Part shown: positions 30,622-43,573 of the stretch, piece by piece
How positions within the stretch are numbered: position 1 is the stretch's first letter
How the letters are laid out: every line of letters starts with the position of its first letter
Origin: Collybia mongolica
Taxonomy: Eukaryota > Basidiomycota > Agaricomycetes > Agaricales > Clitocybaceae
Reading direction: 5' to 3'
Assembly (NCBI GenBank): GCA_013420905.1
Contig: JAAXNY010000001.1
Location: 4,588,001-4,652,000, forward strand
Length of the DNA stretch: 64,000 nt
Program-made: the position numbers and the translations under genes
The notes under the pieces: generated by a model
Seen by the model: the letters and a program-made list of their open reading frames with translations, nothing else
Database searches by the model: none
What the model was told of the DNA's origin: nothing

Positions 30622-31037
30622 TGGGTTGGAGGTCCTCTGGGAGGCGCTCCTAAATACCACTCTAGTCATTCTTTTCAACTTATTCGTTCATGTTAAAGAT
30701 CATCAGTCGAGTATAGTGTGCTTTGATATTTATAATGGATGCATTCATGTAAACCTGGCCTTAAGACCCAACGTACGCAACCTCGTCATTGCCCTTGTCC
30801 TTGGTCGTGACGCCATAGTAACCGATCCTCGTCGAATTTAATCAATGATTTTTCGCCCAAGCACGAGGGGTTGAGGTAACTTCGCACCCCCGGACGCGTT
30901 ATCATCTTCGCCTGTCACCTCCAAGCAAACACCTCATCCAAATTTCACCTCGAGAAGTAATCGCCCTCGGACCGCTAACGACCACCGATCATCATGCCAC
31001 TTTTAATTCATTCACATCCCCAACCACCTCCATATTT
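30622..31037. other. Convergent intergenic spacer
   Basis: About 416 bp between the stop codons of the hydrolase and the F-box gene. No further gene seen. Confidence 0.4.
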
Positions 31038-32612
31038 CTACCGATACTTGTCATCATCAGGTTCAATTTCTCTTCCCTCTTCCGCATCCCAGAAATTAAG
31101 ACTTAGACCTTCGATGCCCTGGTACTCCAGAAAACGCCGCAGGTAACGATCGCGCACCCCTCCGAACCCTCGTCCCCCTAGGCAAACGAGGTCCACGCTA
31201 AGCTTCCACGCCGGAGAAAACCTCCGCTGGATACGCAAGTCGATCAAGTCAAGGACGGCCTCCCAGCCATCTGGCTGGACAACCCACTCTCCGTAAGTAA
31301 GCGAGGGAATCAGTCCGTCGTGGATGTTCCTGATCACTGAGGCCGCAACGGGGAAGCCCAGGCAGAGGGTGGTCAAAGACCCCAGATGCGGCAATATTGC
31401 TTCAACATGGGGGTCCTGGAAAGTTATGTCATGCGGTTGGAGGTTGAGTGTCGCTAGCGGACATTTGGAGCGAGTAATGAGAGAGGCGAATGCCTGGCAT
31501 GACATTGTCAGTGCGCGAATCGCCAGTTCCTTCAGAGATGGGGTGACCAGTGGCCCTAGAAAATTAACCCAATCGACAGTCTCGTGATAGTAGTTGGTAG
31601 AGACCTCGAATACCTTGAGGGAGCGAAGGGTGATTGAGTGTTTCATTGGAATGACCGGGTCACCGGTGCAGAGCACTTTACAGGTAACAAGGGCCAGACA
31701 GCGGGAGAAAATCGCATGAAGTTCGCTCGGGGGAATTGGCATGAACGATATAGAAAGATCCGTTAAATGCTCCCAGGGAAGGACAAGGAATCGTGGGGTA
31801 AATATGCGGTTCGGGCGTCTAGGGGACCCACCCTTTTCGACGTAACAAGAATATGTCACGCTTCGTAGATTTACTGCATTTTGAAAGGAGGAGACATTCG
31901 AAGTAGGAAGAGGTGGGAGGTCGCCGTCATCTTGGACAAATAGCTGCAGCGTTTCCAGGTTGATAAATGTCTGTGAAGGCAACGCCACAATGGACAAAAT
32001 CGTCTTCCAGTCAATGCCCCGAAGACATAGAGCCCTAAATCGGTGAGAGTGCGAAAGGATTGTCTCAAAGGCGAGGGGTAATTCGTTGCCAAAGACGTGT
32101 AAAGAGAGCAGGGTATTTGTGTTCGCGAATATATGCTCCAAGACTTTCGGGATGGTTCTGTGATGTTGAGCCATCACCGACCGTTCCTCATATTGCAAGT
32201 CACAGATATAGATATTAGCCCAGACTCCGGGCGAGCTCCACAGGACTTGTCTCCAGTGGGAGCAGACATGGCCAACGATCCACCAGCCTTCCCGTTTCTT
32301 CAGCGGAAGTTCCACCTGCGACTCGGCACAGACGTGCGTGAAAACCTCGGAAAGGATTTCCGGCGGGAGTTTCCTGGCCTTGGAGATAACTCCACGCAGG
32401 CTGGAAATACGGGCGCTATCTACCTCTCGTTTCTGATAGAGGTGCGCGAGGTCTGCCTCTTTTTCGCTGATAATGCGATCAAGGCGATCCATATCTTCCA
32501 CTGCTTCTCCGAGCAGCCTGCGAACCCGCTCCCTAGTTTCGTCAGGAAGCGTGTCAGTGGATCTCCAGGATTCTCGTTCTGAGTCAGTTTCCCGTGTGTA
32601 CAGTTTAGACAT
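31038..32612 (-). CDS. F-box-like protein (524 residues, intronless)
   Basis: A single open frame from ATG at 32612. Residues ~25-70 form a charged heptad-like coiled coil (ERVRRLLGEAVEDMDRLDRI), directly followed by an F-box-like motif: ARKLPPEILSEVFTHVC...WWIVGHVCSHWRQVLWSSPGVWANIYI (about residues 80-135). The remainder has irregular Leu-rich, LRR-like strands (LETLQLFV, LKELAIRAL, LATLNLQPHD, LGSLTTLCLGF). This coil + F-box + LRR plan is that of the greatly expanded Agaricomycete F-box family. The F-box presumably binds Skp1 in an SCF ubiquitin ligase; the substrate is unknown. Intact, without frameshift. Confidence 0.9.
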   Translation of the reverse strand: MSKLYTRETDSERESWRSTDTLPDETRERVRRLLGEAVEDMDRLDRIISEKEADLAHLYQKREVDSARISSLRGVISKARKLPPEILSEVFTHVCAESQVELPLKKREGWWIVGHVCSHWRQVLWSSPGVWANIYICDLQYEERSVMAQHHRTIPKVLEHIFANTNTLLSLHVFGNELPLAFETILSHSHRFRALCLRGIDWKTILSIVALPSQTFINLETLQLFVQDDGDLPPLPTSNVSSFQNAVNLRSVTYSCYVEKGGSPRRPNRIFTPRFLVLPWEHLTDLSISFMPIPPSELHAIFSRCLALVTCKVLCTGDPVIPMKHSITLRSLKVFEVSTNYYHETVDWVNFLGPLVTPSLKELAIRALTMSCQAFASLITRSKCPLATLNLQPHDITFQDPHVEAILPHLGSLTTLCLGFPVAASVIRNIHDGLIPSLTYGEWVVQPDGWEAVLDLIDLRIQRRFSPAWKLSVDLVCLGGRGFGGVRDRYLRRFLEYQGIEGLSLNFWDAEEGREIEPDDDKYR

Positions 32613-35000
32613 GTAGGCAGCTGCGGGGACGATAAGAGTAAGCTGTGTTGCTGCAATAAAGCCGTAGATAAGATTGCCTTCGAAATGCCCGCCCCTACTC
32701 CGTCTGGCTGGTATTGGGTAGAGACTTGTATGGAAGAAGTAAGGGCTGGGGAGGGAATTGAACGAAGCGAGAAGACCAAGGAATACTATATAGTCACGGG
32801 GTGTCGGGCCGACAGCAGGGCCAACTATTTATGGTCCTGTGGTCCTATGGAGAAAAAATAGGTGGCGATAACAAGTATTCATGTGCGAAGCACTGATAAC
32901 CCATTGCGCGTAATCAAGGTCGCGTGCTGAGTCTTCGACGCCATTCGTGCAGGGAGCGAAGCATCATTGATAAAAAAGATTCGTGTCAAAAACATCTACA
33001 CGTATTTCCGCCGCCCCAGCGTCCCCAACCAAGTGAAAAAGCATGGGTTTCAGTCTAGTGTGCTTCCCAATACGAGATAGACTATGGCCGGCGCGCGCGA
33101 TTATATGTGAGTCGTTTCGTGAGGTGTCTACGAGATGCTATGTTTGTCCTGATATAGTTTGGGAGTTATATAGGTTGGGGTCGAGCACGTATTTTGCCAA
33201 GTGTAGGTGACGGCAGGCATGCAGGCAGGTGGGAAGAGGGCCCGAGTACTGATACACCTGAATAACGCTAGGGACGTGCAAGAGCAGACCAAGGGCAAGG
33301 GTGGCTTGTTGTAAGATGAACTCTATTGAAGCTTTGAGGGTAGCGTTGGGAGATCATGGATGACAGTTCTTTGAGAAGGGCCATATTACATGAAAGTGTC
33401 GAAACGAAATGAACAGGCTTGCGTCCTATCCTGAATTCGAATTTACCTGGTTTTTTTCGCACGTTCCGGTATTCCGACTCGGGTCGACAGAACTGGTGAA
33501 ACCATGTGTAGCGGGAGGCGTAGTAATCTGGACAGCTCAAAGGGAGAAATTTGTTCCACCTCCACCAACTGAAATAAACCAGGTCCGAGAGTATTGCTGA
33601 GGGCTCTTGACGGGGTAGCCACGTTATGATGCCCATTCAGATATTCGTATCGTCGAAATGAACTCGTCAAGTAGACCCACACAGTTCGTGATTTTTTTCC
33701 TGATCGGTTTCGCACGTCCAGCACCACTCCGCAACGGAAGGCCGTGCAGCCCTAAGGCAACAAAGGGGTTCTGTCAAGGATCGTGCTCGCCGCTCGCGTT
33801 GTCTAGTCCCCAAATACTGCAGAGGGGGAACCAAATACCACGAGTCGCGCATGACGCACATTATGCATCCAGCCGTCTAGAGAGGGGGCCATGAATAGGG
33901 AAGGGAAATTCGTCCCCCTTGCCTCCATGACCACCCGTGGCGTCGGCGCAAGCTGCCTATTCTATTTTGGTGCCACGCGCTCGTCCGCAGCAGGGGTGGG
34001 CACGGAGCGGACATCCAAGAGATTTGATAGGGCGCATAGAATGATCGGCACCCCCATGCGAGATCGCACGGACCAAGCGGGGCTAGGTGATCTGTATGTG
34101 GGGTCACCCTAAATCTTAAAGAGATAGACCCCCTCCCGAATCGCGATCATTGAAATGCCCCTGACGTTTGGAATTGAGGGATTTCAGCGAGCTCTTGGGC
34201 GTTAGACGTTGCGCATTCAATAGGCTTGTGAGGCGAGTGTTATTTGTAGTTCTAGCGTATATGCGTTGGAAGCGCCTATGCGTGGTGTGGGGAATTTTGC
34301 GGAGTGGGTATGGATCCCTCCGGTTGACATCAATCAGAAAAACAACAAACAACCACTCACTTATTACCGGCTCCTGGAATTTGTCGCCTGTGATTAAGGA
34401 AGCACCACAAATTCCCTCCCCCCACACGCGATTTCTTGGGATGTTGAAAGCCGATGAGTGCAATGAAATTTCTCGCTCCGGGTGACACAGGCCTCGGCGA
34501 GACTAGAGCGCCGAACGGGTTATGCCGCTCCACTGACGCGCGAAAAGGGAGCAAGTTTGACTGCGACAGGCCCCACGCCTATCATAGAAGAGCCTAGACA
34601 TGTGAAATGTGCTTGTTCGTGTGGATTAGAAGAGGAATTGTCAAATGAATGACTGATGAACGAAATGTCGTTCGCAAAATCGGTTCCGCATCCTCCATTT
34701 CAAAAGTATTGAACTTTGCATCTTGACAAGTGACATCCTCCATTTATTTCACTCGTTGAATTGCAAGGACAAGAGAATTACAAGACGATGTACTCAGCGA
34801 CCTTGGTACAGATAAAACCCTAATACTTCATTTATGTATGGCGAACTATGGTAACTTAAAAATATGGTTCATGACACGGCGAAGTAGAAATGTAACAACT
34901 ACCCGCACATCCCTTTTGATCACGGAACAATGTTCATGGGTATCAATGAGGGAGGAATGACAGGCACGCGGATATGTCCGCGTTAAGGGGTGATGAGCTC
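32613..35000. other. Gene-free stretch
   Basis: Many short overlapping frames on both strands around 33.3-34.5 kb but no splice-linked domain, signal peptide or family motif. No repeat recognised. Confidence 0.4.
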
Positions 35001-35697
35001 TTAGAGGACGAGGGCAGCGAGACCGAGGGCCGCAACACCGGCAATGCTGCTCAAGGTGTTCGACATGGCACCACTGGTGGGGGCAGGTCCGGCGCCAGAT
35101 TGAGTTCCGTTGCCACTGGTGCCGTTGGTGGAGCCAGTGCCGTTGGTGCCAGGTGCGGTGCTATGAAGGTTGATCACATTAATACTGAAGCAATGGCGGA
35201 AGATGATGATATTTACGAGTTAGCGCCGCCAGTGGGGGCAGGTCCAGTGCTGTTGCCAGTGGGGGAGGGGGCGGTACCGTTAGCACCACCGGTGGGGGTG
35301 GGAGGTGCAAGAGTTACACCCTAGTAGAGATAGCGTCGAGTCAGTAATAAAATAGGGTTGATATTAAGGATACGTACAACACTCGCGCAGATGGCCTGAG
35401 CACCAGCAACGGCGGCAGCGAGGTCGTCGCCCTTGCAGGCACCAGTAATGCACTTGGTGGTGCTGGCAACGAAAGCTTCGTTCTTGCACAGGCAAGCGTT
35501 GTCGGTGGCGGCGCAATCTCCCGTCTCGGCGCTGGCGAGGCAAGTGGCGGCACAAGCTATGGACCATTAACGTTGTGAGTTTGATGAGTTGACAATGTGG
35601 ACATACTTGGGATTGCAGGGGCGGCCTGACGGGGGTAGAGGGAAGACGCAGATGCGGAGGCAACGACGGCAGCGAGGATGGCGAATGAGAAACGCAT
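35001..35697 (-). CDS. GPI-anchored CFEM-domain protein (177 residues, four exons)
   Basis: Exons 35697-35607, 35556-35378, 35320-35217, 35160-35001; introns 50, 57 and 56 nt; all phases close. Signal peptide MRFSFAILAAVVASASAS. A CFEM domain with the full eight cysteines follows (CAATC, GDC, ACLC, KC, AC, IC) and Asp in the CAATDNACLC block, the position that binds haem iron in haem-scavenging CFEM proteins. Then a long Pro/Thr/Gly/Asn linker with several N-x-S/T sites. The hydrophobic C-terminal tail (SSIAGVAALGLAALVL) after small residues is a GPI-attachment signal. Expected location: cell wall or outer plasma membrane; roles in the family include iron uptake, adhesion and host interaction. 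Confidence 0.92.
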
Positions 35698-35806
35698 GAT
35701 GATTATTATTGGGTGATTGGAAGGGGGGGCAAGGGTATGAAAGGTGTGTTACAACGAAGGGGTAGACTCGAAAGTTGAGTTGGTTCAACCAGAAGAAAGA
35801 AGACGC

Positions 35807-35814
35807 CTTTTATA
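35807..35814 (-). promoter_or_regulatory. TATA box of the CFEM gene
   Basis: TATAAAAG read on the - strand, about 110 bp upstream of the ATG at 35697. Confidence 0.5.
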
Positions 35815-36270
35815 AAGTTTCCCTGTTTGGTACCGAACTCAGAAAACGTGACGGCACATTCATATTGGGGTTCCTAGCTTAACCCAAAACAGTGCCCGAT
35901 TCGAAATTGAAGATCCCACATTCTCACATGCGGTGCGACCCTGAGTCTGGGGCAGGAGGCACATGGAGCGATATGGGCTCATTTCATTGTTTTGCGATCG
36001 TTTACAGGTTTCGTGCGGCTATGATCTGGGAAACAAAGAAAAGCAGTCCAGGCATTGAAGGTCGGTAGAGGGGAATAATGGAAAGTGCATAGAGGGCACA
36101 AAGGGCATAAACAAAAGTCCAGATTGGGATACCACGGAGGTAAAATTTCTTGCTGATGTCTGTTCGTTTTTCAGAGAAGCAGGGAAGACAGGAGAAATTT
36201 AACAATACACCCCTGAAAATGGGAATTACCGGCTTTCTCACCGGCTTCGCCGCCGACGGAACTTCCCGCG

Positions 36271-36998
36271 ATGACTGTAAGCCACCTGAACTCTAAGTTG
36301 TTTACACAACAGATCATCACCAAACAAAGGACACCACAATTTCCCGACTTTTGCTCATCGACAACGACATCCTCAAGACATGGTGTGCTATTCTATTGTT
36401 TACCTACTCCATGAATCGCTCACTTACCTGTGCACCAATAGGTTCCTCAAACCAAGAAAAAGGTGCACATCTTGAGGCCACAGAAATCGTCAGAACGTTG
36501 CCACTAACTACCCATCTCAAATGCAATAGACCGGCGGCAAGACTCGCTCCGCGCTCCAGGACGTCGTCACCCGCGAGTACACCATCCACCTTCACAAACG
36601 CGTGCACGGCCGTTCGTTCAAAAAGAGGGCCCCATGGGCTGTGAAATCCGTCGTTGAGTTCGCCCGGAAAACGATGGGAACCTCGGATGTGCGGATCGAC
36701 CCCCTACTCAACCAGGCGGTGTGGGCACAGGGAATCAAGACCGTTCCCCACAGACTGCGTGTGAAGCTCGAGCGTGAGTCCTGCTATCTACAATCGACCT
36801 AAACCCACACGATACGATTCTTGGCCATTACTTAGGCAAGCGAAATGACGACGAGAATGCAAAGGAGAAGCTCTACACATACGTCTCGCATGTCCGTGTG
36901 ACATCATTCAAGGTGCGCGCTGCTCACTAGCTGCTCTGTCATCACTATTCTTACAAGCTATGCAGGGGCTGCAAACTGTGGTTGTTGATGCAGAGTAG
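36271..36998 (+). CDS. RPL31: 60S ribosomal protein eL31
   Basis: Exons 36271-36276, 36530-36773, 36836-36912, 36966-36998; 119 residues, the normal length. The coding part of the first exon is just ATG ACT before a 253-nt intron; early long first introns are usual in fungal ribosomal-protein genes. The body is unmistakable: [63 protein letters not shown], and [24 protein letters not shown] at the end. It sits near the peptide exit tunnel of the large subunit. High expression is expected; no TATA box is evident. Confidence 0.95.
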
Positions 36999-39688
36999 AT
37001 ATTTAGTGGTGTCGGTCTTGTCGTGTCCTCGTTCAGTCTTTGCCTTGTCCCCCCGCATGCCGCCATATGCATACTCACTCGCACTACATATGCTATGCCC
37101 TGCAAACAAAATATCGCATCCCCACAATCGCGCATCGTCTGTGCATATGACATGAAAACTTTCTGCAACGTAGTAGCTTGGACGCAATCAAAGTAAACAG
37201 ATCTATTGGCCGCGCCGGATGTCTGATGCCTTGATCGCAATTCAGTAATATTCCTTCTCTTCCTGACTTTTTGCAGAATGTCACAGGAAATTAGAATCAA
37301 GACTTCCGGTCATTCGTTGAATCTACATTAAGAAAAATCTATGTACGGAAGTGAGGAAGACTACCGATCATGTCGAGTTACTGAGAAGATAGCAATTCTG
37401 TTTCTCATCTCTTCGTTGCCATTAAACTCTTTGATATCACCCGTGTTACATGCAGATCGTTATGAAACACTTCCCTATCCTGGTAGAAGGTCTCCCAGAT
37501 ACGTAGGAGACATCCATCGCGCCATTTGTACCATGACAAGGCGGCTGTTCCCAAGTTACCTATCCTGATTAGAAGATGTGAAGACGTTCGTATTTGTGCT
37601 CTCCTACGATATGATGCTGTGGATTGTTGGCTGCCCCTACATGTGGCCGACCATCATCAATATGGATCATTGGCTTTACACGCGTACGCTTGACTGCGAG
37701 GCGCGCCGAGGGTCATCCTTATACTTCAACCTCAGCTCCGTATCCCTCTCACCGCAGCTCGGCTGTTCCTGACCATTAGTACATTCCACGATCAAGATGT
37801 CCTCCGGAACCTTGCCTCCTGAAACATATCAAGAGCGTGGCTCTAGCTATTCATAAGTGACTAAGTCAGGCTCTCGCGTTACAAGCTTTATGTCTGGATT
37901 CTGGCAGACGGCCTTACTTTCCCAGCCCAAGTGACGTGATAGCACTTTCTCTGGTAGGGACATTATTTTGCCCACTATACAGTGCCGAGATCCCAAGACT
38001 CCCCTACCAACTGCTTCCCCGCTCCAAACCTCGGCGACGACCCCTACCCGCCGAGCTCTCAGGCTTGGAGCAACGTACCCTCGTTTCCTGAGGTGAGAAA
38101 CCGCTCCACCATAAATGTAGACGCGCCACGGAGATCCACCACGGTTATCGCGTGTCGCCAGCCCGACTCCTGTGCCCCTCAAAGGGTTTACTTAGCGTTT
38201 AGTCAACGAGTACCGATAAATGCTCCCGGATTATGCGAGCTTGGGCGTTGATGTTGGGTGTGTGGGAGTCCAGGGGTGGCTTCCATACTGTTCAAGATCG
38301 CTTCTGGCTAGGCCTGACTTCTAGCGGTGAGACGGGATAGGTCCCAGAGAGTGTGTTTTTTCACTGTTCAGACCGGGACGGTTACAACTGTTCCTGAACA
38401 TGAGCTAACTCGATCCTGCTCCGGCAAGGATTCAGGAAAGCTGCATTCGCAGCGATCGACACTCCATGGCGTTTACATATTACAGCGTCAACCTTTTTTT
38501 CGCATTTTGGGGTGTTGGAGTTGGTCTCTGAGCTGCTCTGAGTGTGTAACGGGGAGGAGGCATTGCAACCCTTCGCGACTGTCATCGCATCGATGAGAAG
38601 CGATGTATATGTGCCTGTTTCCAGGTCGCCATGCTACTGTATGTATAGTGTGGCTGCTGGCGCGTGCTTCCAACGGCATGGCTTCGGATGAAGAAAAACG
38701 ATGGTTTCTTGAACAAGAATATGGGTCTAACAATCATCGCAAGGCATCTATCTCATCTGGATTGTTTTTTTTACCCTGGTAGTGGGGCTTACTCCCTGCT
38801 GAATAACTGTATGCAAGGGGTCCACGCGCATGTCACGTTCAGTGGTTGTGTTGTCTTGCAAGCCTCATTATGTTCTATCAAAATGCATGCCGGAAACAAA
38901 ACCGTCTCTTTTTCTGTGGTCCATGTTCTTCGCTCAGTCCTTTATCTTGGGTCTGCCTGCTGCAAGAGTGGCTAGCTTTTGAAAGTAGTAGTGGGGTTCT
39001 GTGTTGGCAAACATATGTAGAAGCGGCATGCTGGTGCGTGGAGTGAGTGAGATTTTGGAAGATTAGATCCGGAGCGCTGCTGAGTGCGGGGTTTGGTGGT
39101 TTGTTGGTCAATGGGCAACAGGTTATACCATCGCTGTTGAGAACGCCTTGAGAACGTCTGTACGTGTGTGTCGAGCGTAGCCCAGTGTTTTTGGAGGGCT
39201 GCTGGGTAATGAATGCGACCTATTTCGTTATAATCTCAGTTGAACCCCCCACCCTTGGGCCTTTTCCCGTTTGACGTCGTGATTGTAATGGGGGTGCACC
39301 ATAACAGGTGGGGGGTGATCCTGGGGAAGGCTTTGGAGCCGTTAGAGGTGGTAAAGTGACACTTTCGACGGTAATCGCAGCGGAATCGACCCAGTGATCG
39401 TGTGGGCATACACACTCCTTGTGACCTTTCTAGCTAAACAGGACAAACCTCACAAACCTTTTTAAATGAAAATGACTTAAAAGTGCCTTCCTTTGTCTTG
39501 AACATGTGGTGTAGAAACACCGATCGTGAGCCCCGAAAAGTTGAATCGAAATATCAAATTGGACACTTGGCATGAACGGGTAGATAGCTTTAGCTCGAAT
39601 ATTAAAAATCTTCCCCCGAAGTATAGTACAAACTTCGTATTATCTCCCTGACTTGAGATTTTAGTACATCACTCCCCCAAACCCACAC
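36999..39688. other. Gene-free stretch
   Basis: 2.7 kb between convergent genes. No frame with a recognisable domain and no clear repeat. Confidence 0.4.
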
Positions 39689-40626
39689 TCAATTCACAAA
39701 ATGCCCATCGTCCGACCCAACGGTGAAAAACCCGCTCCCAGGCCTGTAGTCTCTCGACGGGCCAAAGCTGGGCGGTCCGGGGGTCGTCGCGTATGGCGAC
39801 GCCGTCTGCATCATCTGCGGGAGTGCGAGGGGTCCGATACCTGGCCCCGGCTTGGGCTTTTTGCTCTTACTCTTGTCCAAATCGCATTGGCGATGCCGCC
39901 GTCGTACGGCGCGGGCGCATCGTTGCAGAGCGGGCTGCAGTTCGCCTCGGGGTATGCTTCTAGGTGGATGGTGGGCCGGAGATGCAAAGACTGACGGAGT
40001 GGCGGGGGTCGGTGGTAGGCAAGGAGAAAGAAGGCAATAGAGGGAAGGAGGGAGAAGATGAAGGCAGAGCGGGCTTGAGTTATGGACTCGGAGGACCAGG
40101 CTTTGATGCACTCTGAAGTCGAAATGTTTAGGTGATATTTGTGGGTGAGTGCGGTGGAGACATCCGATTTTGGGTGGATTTCAATGAGAGCACCTTTCTA
40201 GGCCATGAGTCCCCTCTCTTTGAAAGACATGCATGGTGAGTGAGTTTTCGCCAGTGACTTGGATGATCCTCACGTACGAAAAGTGATATGGAGTCCAGTT
40301 TACTGCCTAATGCCAGTGAAACGCACTCGCGGATCACATCATCCTAACGCCCAACTCAATCATAAAAAACAGTTTATGATAACGCTGGGACGTACCGCAT
40401 GCGCGAAGTAGGACACGCCGGCCACGAACCCCGCAACTGTCACCAGCAGTGCAGAGACGACAGCCGGGTAAACATAAACTCGGATGAGCTTCAGACGTTG
40501 CTGGGGTATGGTTTGAGTGCATTATAAGAGGAAGGAATTCGAGGATCAAACCATAAGAACGCTGAGAACACCAAAGAGCTCAATCACCGCAACGATCACG
40601 TACATCGCGCTCAGCGCGGTGGACAT
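39689..40626 (-). CDS. Multispan membrane protein, paralogue of the gene at 41873-43573
   Basis: Exons 40626-40552, 40500-40396, 40343-40274, 40112-39871, 39814-39689; 205 residues, phases close. Three hydrophobic segments: AMYVIVAVIELFGVLSVLM, a span in VYPAVVSALLVTVAGFVAGV, and SAFIFSLLPSIAFFLLAY. Exon 2 is 35 codons and begins QR(L/V)xLxR, exactly as exon 7 of the divergent neighbour; DDVIRECVSL also matches its DIIKECTTL. The C-terminal tail is Pro/Ser/Gly-rich and ends GSDDGHFVN. Upstream - strand sequence (40.65-40.9 kb) contains segments resembling the neighbour's first membrane span (for example AVINALRVFITYILT), so the true start may be earlier; I could not join them in phase. Function unknown. 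Confidence 0.65.
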
Positions 40627-41872
40627 CCTAGCAAGTTTTGGAACATGGCCGGGAATGAGGTCAGGTAAAACGCCCTGCTAAATACTAGTATGTAAAGTGG
40701 CTTACTGAGGTTGTCGATTCCGACGTCTTGGAATGTATTCAACTGAGCAATATCATACATAAGTCGTTTTCCAAACGAGCAAACAAAGCGTACAGCTCTG
40801 AAGGAAATTCTGTTCAGCCCTCGGGGATGCCGGCCGTGAAAGAAGTAAGAATATACGTGATGAAAACCCTCAGGGCATTGATGACCGCAACTATGTTACG
40901 CACAGCGAAGGTAATGAATTTTTAAGCCGAGCTCGTGACATGTTTATAAGACTGACCACCGACTACAAAATTGCGCCAATTCGTCCGATAGATCTGGGCA
41001 ATAAAAGGTTTAACCTGAGTAAGAGGCTGTACTATGAGTAGTCATGCATGTCAGCTCCCGCTTGTTCCAATCCGCAAAAAGGTCTGACCAACCTGGCGGG
41101 CGATTTCTATCAATTTCCGACGGGCATTCGGCGGAGTCAGTATTTTGAACATATAATCAAGTCTGGATTTAGCTCACGTTGCAGCTGGAGTGGAGGCGGA
41201 CGTGTCAACATGTCTCTCGCTGGAAGTGGTACCAGACAAGGAAAGGAAAAGATTTGACATACATCATAAAGTTTTCGGCCGGAGATGGGAGCATAGCCTC
41301 TGAACCGGTGCAGCCAAGGTGACAACGACGATCCCGATAGATGCTTCACGAATTACAGTACCCCATTCCAGAGATGTTATGTTTTCGAAGAGTCTGAGAT
41401 GAATCACTACCCAACATTTTTTTCCCAATCGCTCAGGATCTAGAGTACCTGTGGGATTGGCGTGTTATGCATGTTGCACGCAAAAACTTGATAAACCAAA
41501 AGCTGTGGAGATGCTAAGCCTGACTCGGAGCACGGTCCACATGCTTTTCTAAAAAAAAAAACCGCCTAGTTGGACCAGATCAGGCTATGTTCTATTTCCA
41601 ATGCCTTGTTTCTATAATTGTGTGTGAATAAGTGGTATTGATAATGTTGGTCCAGTCGCATTGTCCATGTCAACGCCAGAGCAACCGTTTTGTTGTGAGA
41701 AGAATAGAAACCCGCGCCAAACAATGCACAGCCACGGGCCCTACGCAGCACAACATCGTGAACATTCTGTCATTGCCTCCCGCCACCCTCTTCACCGCAA
41801 CCTTCATCCCCTCATTGGCTTATAAACGAGCATCTCTATCAACTCCTTCACGAATCTCACGAATTATCTGCC
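40627..41872. other. Shared upstream region of the divergent membrane-protein pair
   Basis: Probably holds N-terminal exons of the left gene (40.65-40.95 kb) and both promoters. No independent gene recognised. Confidence 0.35.
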
Positions 41873-43573
41873 ATGGATAGCAGACCACCTCCCCCACAAG
41901 GTAAGCGCTACAGCATGCCCTCTTTTAAATCCCGTGATACTGATCCTCGTTTCAGGTGAATGTTTCTCCTGTATCCTAGCACTCCCTCAATCCCTTTCTC
42001 CTCCTCTGACGATCAGGACTCCAAGGCTGACCAACATATATTTTGATTTTCAGGTGCACCACCATCATATGCCTTTGTTACACGGGTGTACCGAAGGAGT
42101 CTGAGGCCTATAGTCATCGCAAGTACGAGGTTTCACTCTTGTGCAATAATGTAGTCTAACAGATACTCTTACTACTTAGCTACGTTTATGGCTGGACTAT
42201 GGACGTTATTCTCGTAAGCAGTCTTTCTCTTTAACGTTGGGACATCCATATTGATGAGATATATCCATTTTAGCGCTGTGAGCACGCGATTATCGCCTTG
42301 GTCTCAACCGCGTAATTCTGACCCAATGGATATACTAGATTGGTTATTTCAGAAGCTACGCTATTGACAAATCTCGTACGTTGTCTCCTGTAGTCAAATG
42401 TTTTGCAATTCGATTTTTAACGCTGCTCTCAGAACACTTCACACAAATCGCAAATCTCTCCATCGCGCTGGGCGTGTGCTATATAACTATTTTTGTCATA
42501 GCGGTGTGTACATAAAACAAGTATCTTCATTTCACTTTCTCATGCTTGCAATAGGTCTTTGGTCTAGTCGGCGCTATAGGGGTGTGTACAATTCATCCAT
42601 ATCTCCACATTTATTTGATCAAAACGATGGAACCAGCAAAGAGTGGCTCTGGTTCGGATCTATGCGATCCTTGCTGCACTTGCGACTCTCATCATCATTG
42701 CGGCTGGCTTTGCTCGCGTTGTAACACACTTCACCTGGAAGGTAGAACGATTGCCGTTGTAATTGGTATATATATCTCACTGACTCCAACAGGGTGATAT
42801 CATCAAAGAATGCACAACACTTTCAAATGGGAAGGAAGTTGTATATGTACGTTGGTCGATTGCGATTTACCCTTTCTCATCACTTACTCCTTCGTGAAGT
42901 ACGGATTTTGGGGCCCCATCAGGCATGACGTCCTTAACGCTGAAGATGCTAACACCTGTTGGTTCTACATCATTTCATTGTATCTTACGTAACCCTCAAC
43001 GCCGCACACAGGGTGTCAAAGAAACTGGGATCGTGGTTCTTGGGCAGAAATTATCGCACTACTGATCATCTCAGGTACTTTGTTCATTCCTTCAATTCTC
43101 GAAAAAAGTCTCAATATAAGACATACTCAGTGCTGGCCTGCCTTTTCACCGCTCTAGCATTCAGCTACTACCGCCAGCTTCTCGATCCCACAAGCCCCGC
43201 TAACGCAACTCGTGCACCTTCGAATCAAGCCCGCATGGGAGCCTACCCCTCGCACTACGCTCCGCCTTACAATGCCTCTGTTCCAAATCTCCCGTACGGA
43301 TACGGCAACCATAATGCTGGCGCCTATACAGGCCAGCCTTATTACCCCAACCAGCAGTATGGACCCCCAGCCGGACCCCCACCTGGCCATGACGATCCGT
43401 TCGCCCCGCCATATGAAGGCAAACCACCCGGCTACTCTGGAGATGGAAATGGCTATGTGCAGGACGACAAGGATAGTAAGAATCCTTTCTCGGATTTTGA
43501 TGGCCATGGATCTGGAGAGGAGAGAGATGTTACGAGTAGGCCGGGTCCTGGTGGGCGGGACACTTTCCGTTGA
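41873..43573 (+). CDS. Four-span membrane protein with long Pro/Tyr/Gly-rich tail (11 exons)
   Basis: Exons 41873-41900, 42054-42122, 42180-42213, 42353-42375, 42433-42503, 42555-42581, 42637-42741, 42793-42846, 42900-42957, 43012-43074, 43131-43573; 324 residues, every phase closes. Four hydrophobic spans: RPIVIATTFMAGLWTLF, IALGVCYITIFVIAVFGLVGAIG, IYAILAALATLIIIAAGF, IIALLIISVLACLFTALAFSY. Between spans 3 and 4 lies an extracellular-type loop with single Cys residues (IIKECTTLSNG, GFWGPIRHD). The last ~140 residues are a cytoplasmic-type Pro/Tyr/Gly-rich tail (YGPPAGPPPGHDDPFAPPYEG). The plan resembles tetraspan/MARVEL-type proteins of basidiomycetes, but no named family is claimed. Paralogous to and divergent from 39689-40626. 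Confidence 0.8.
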
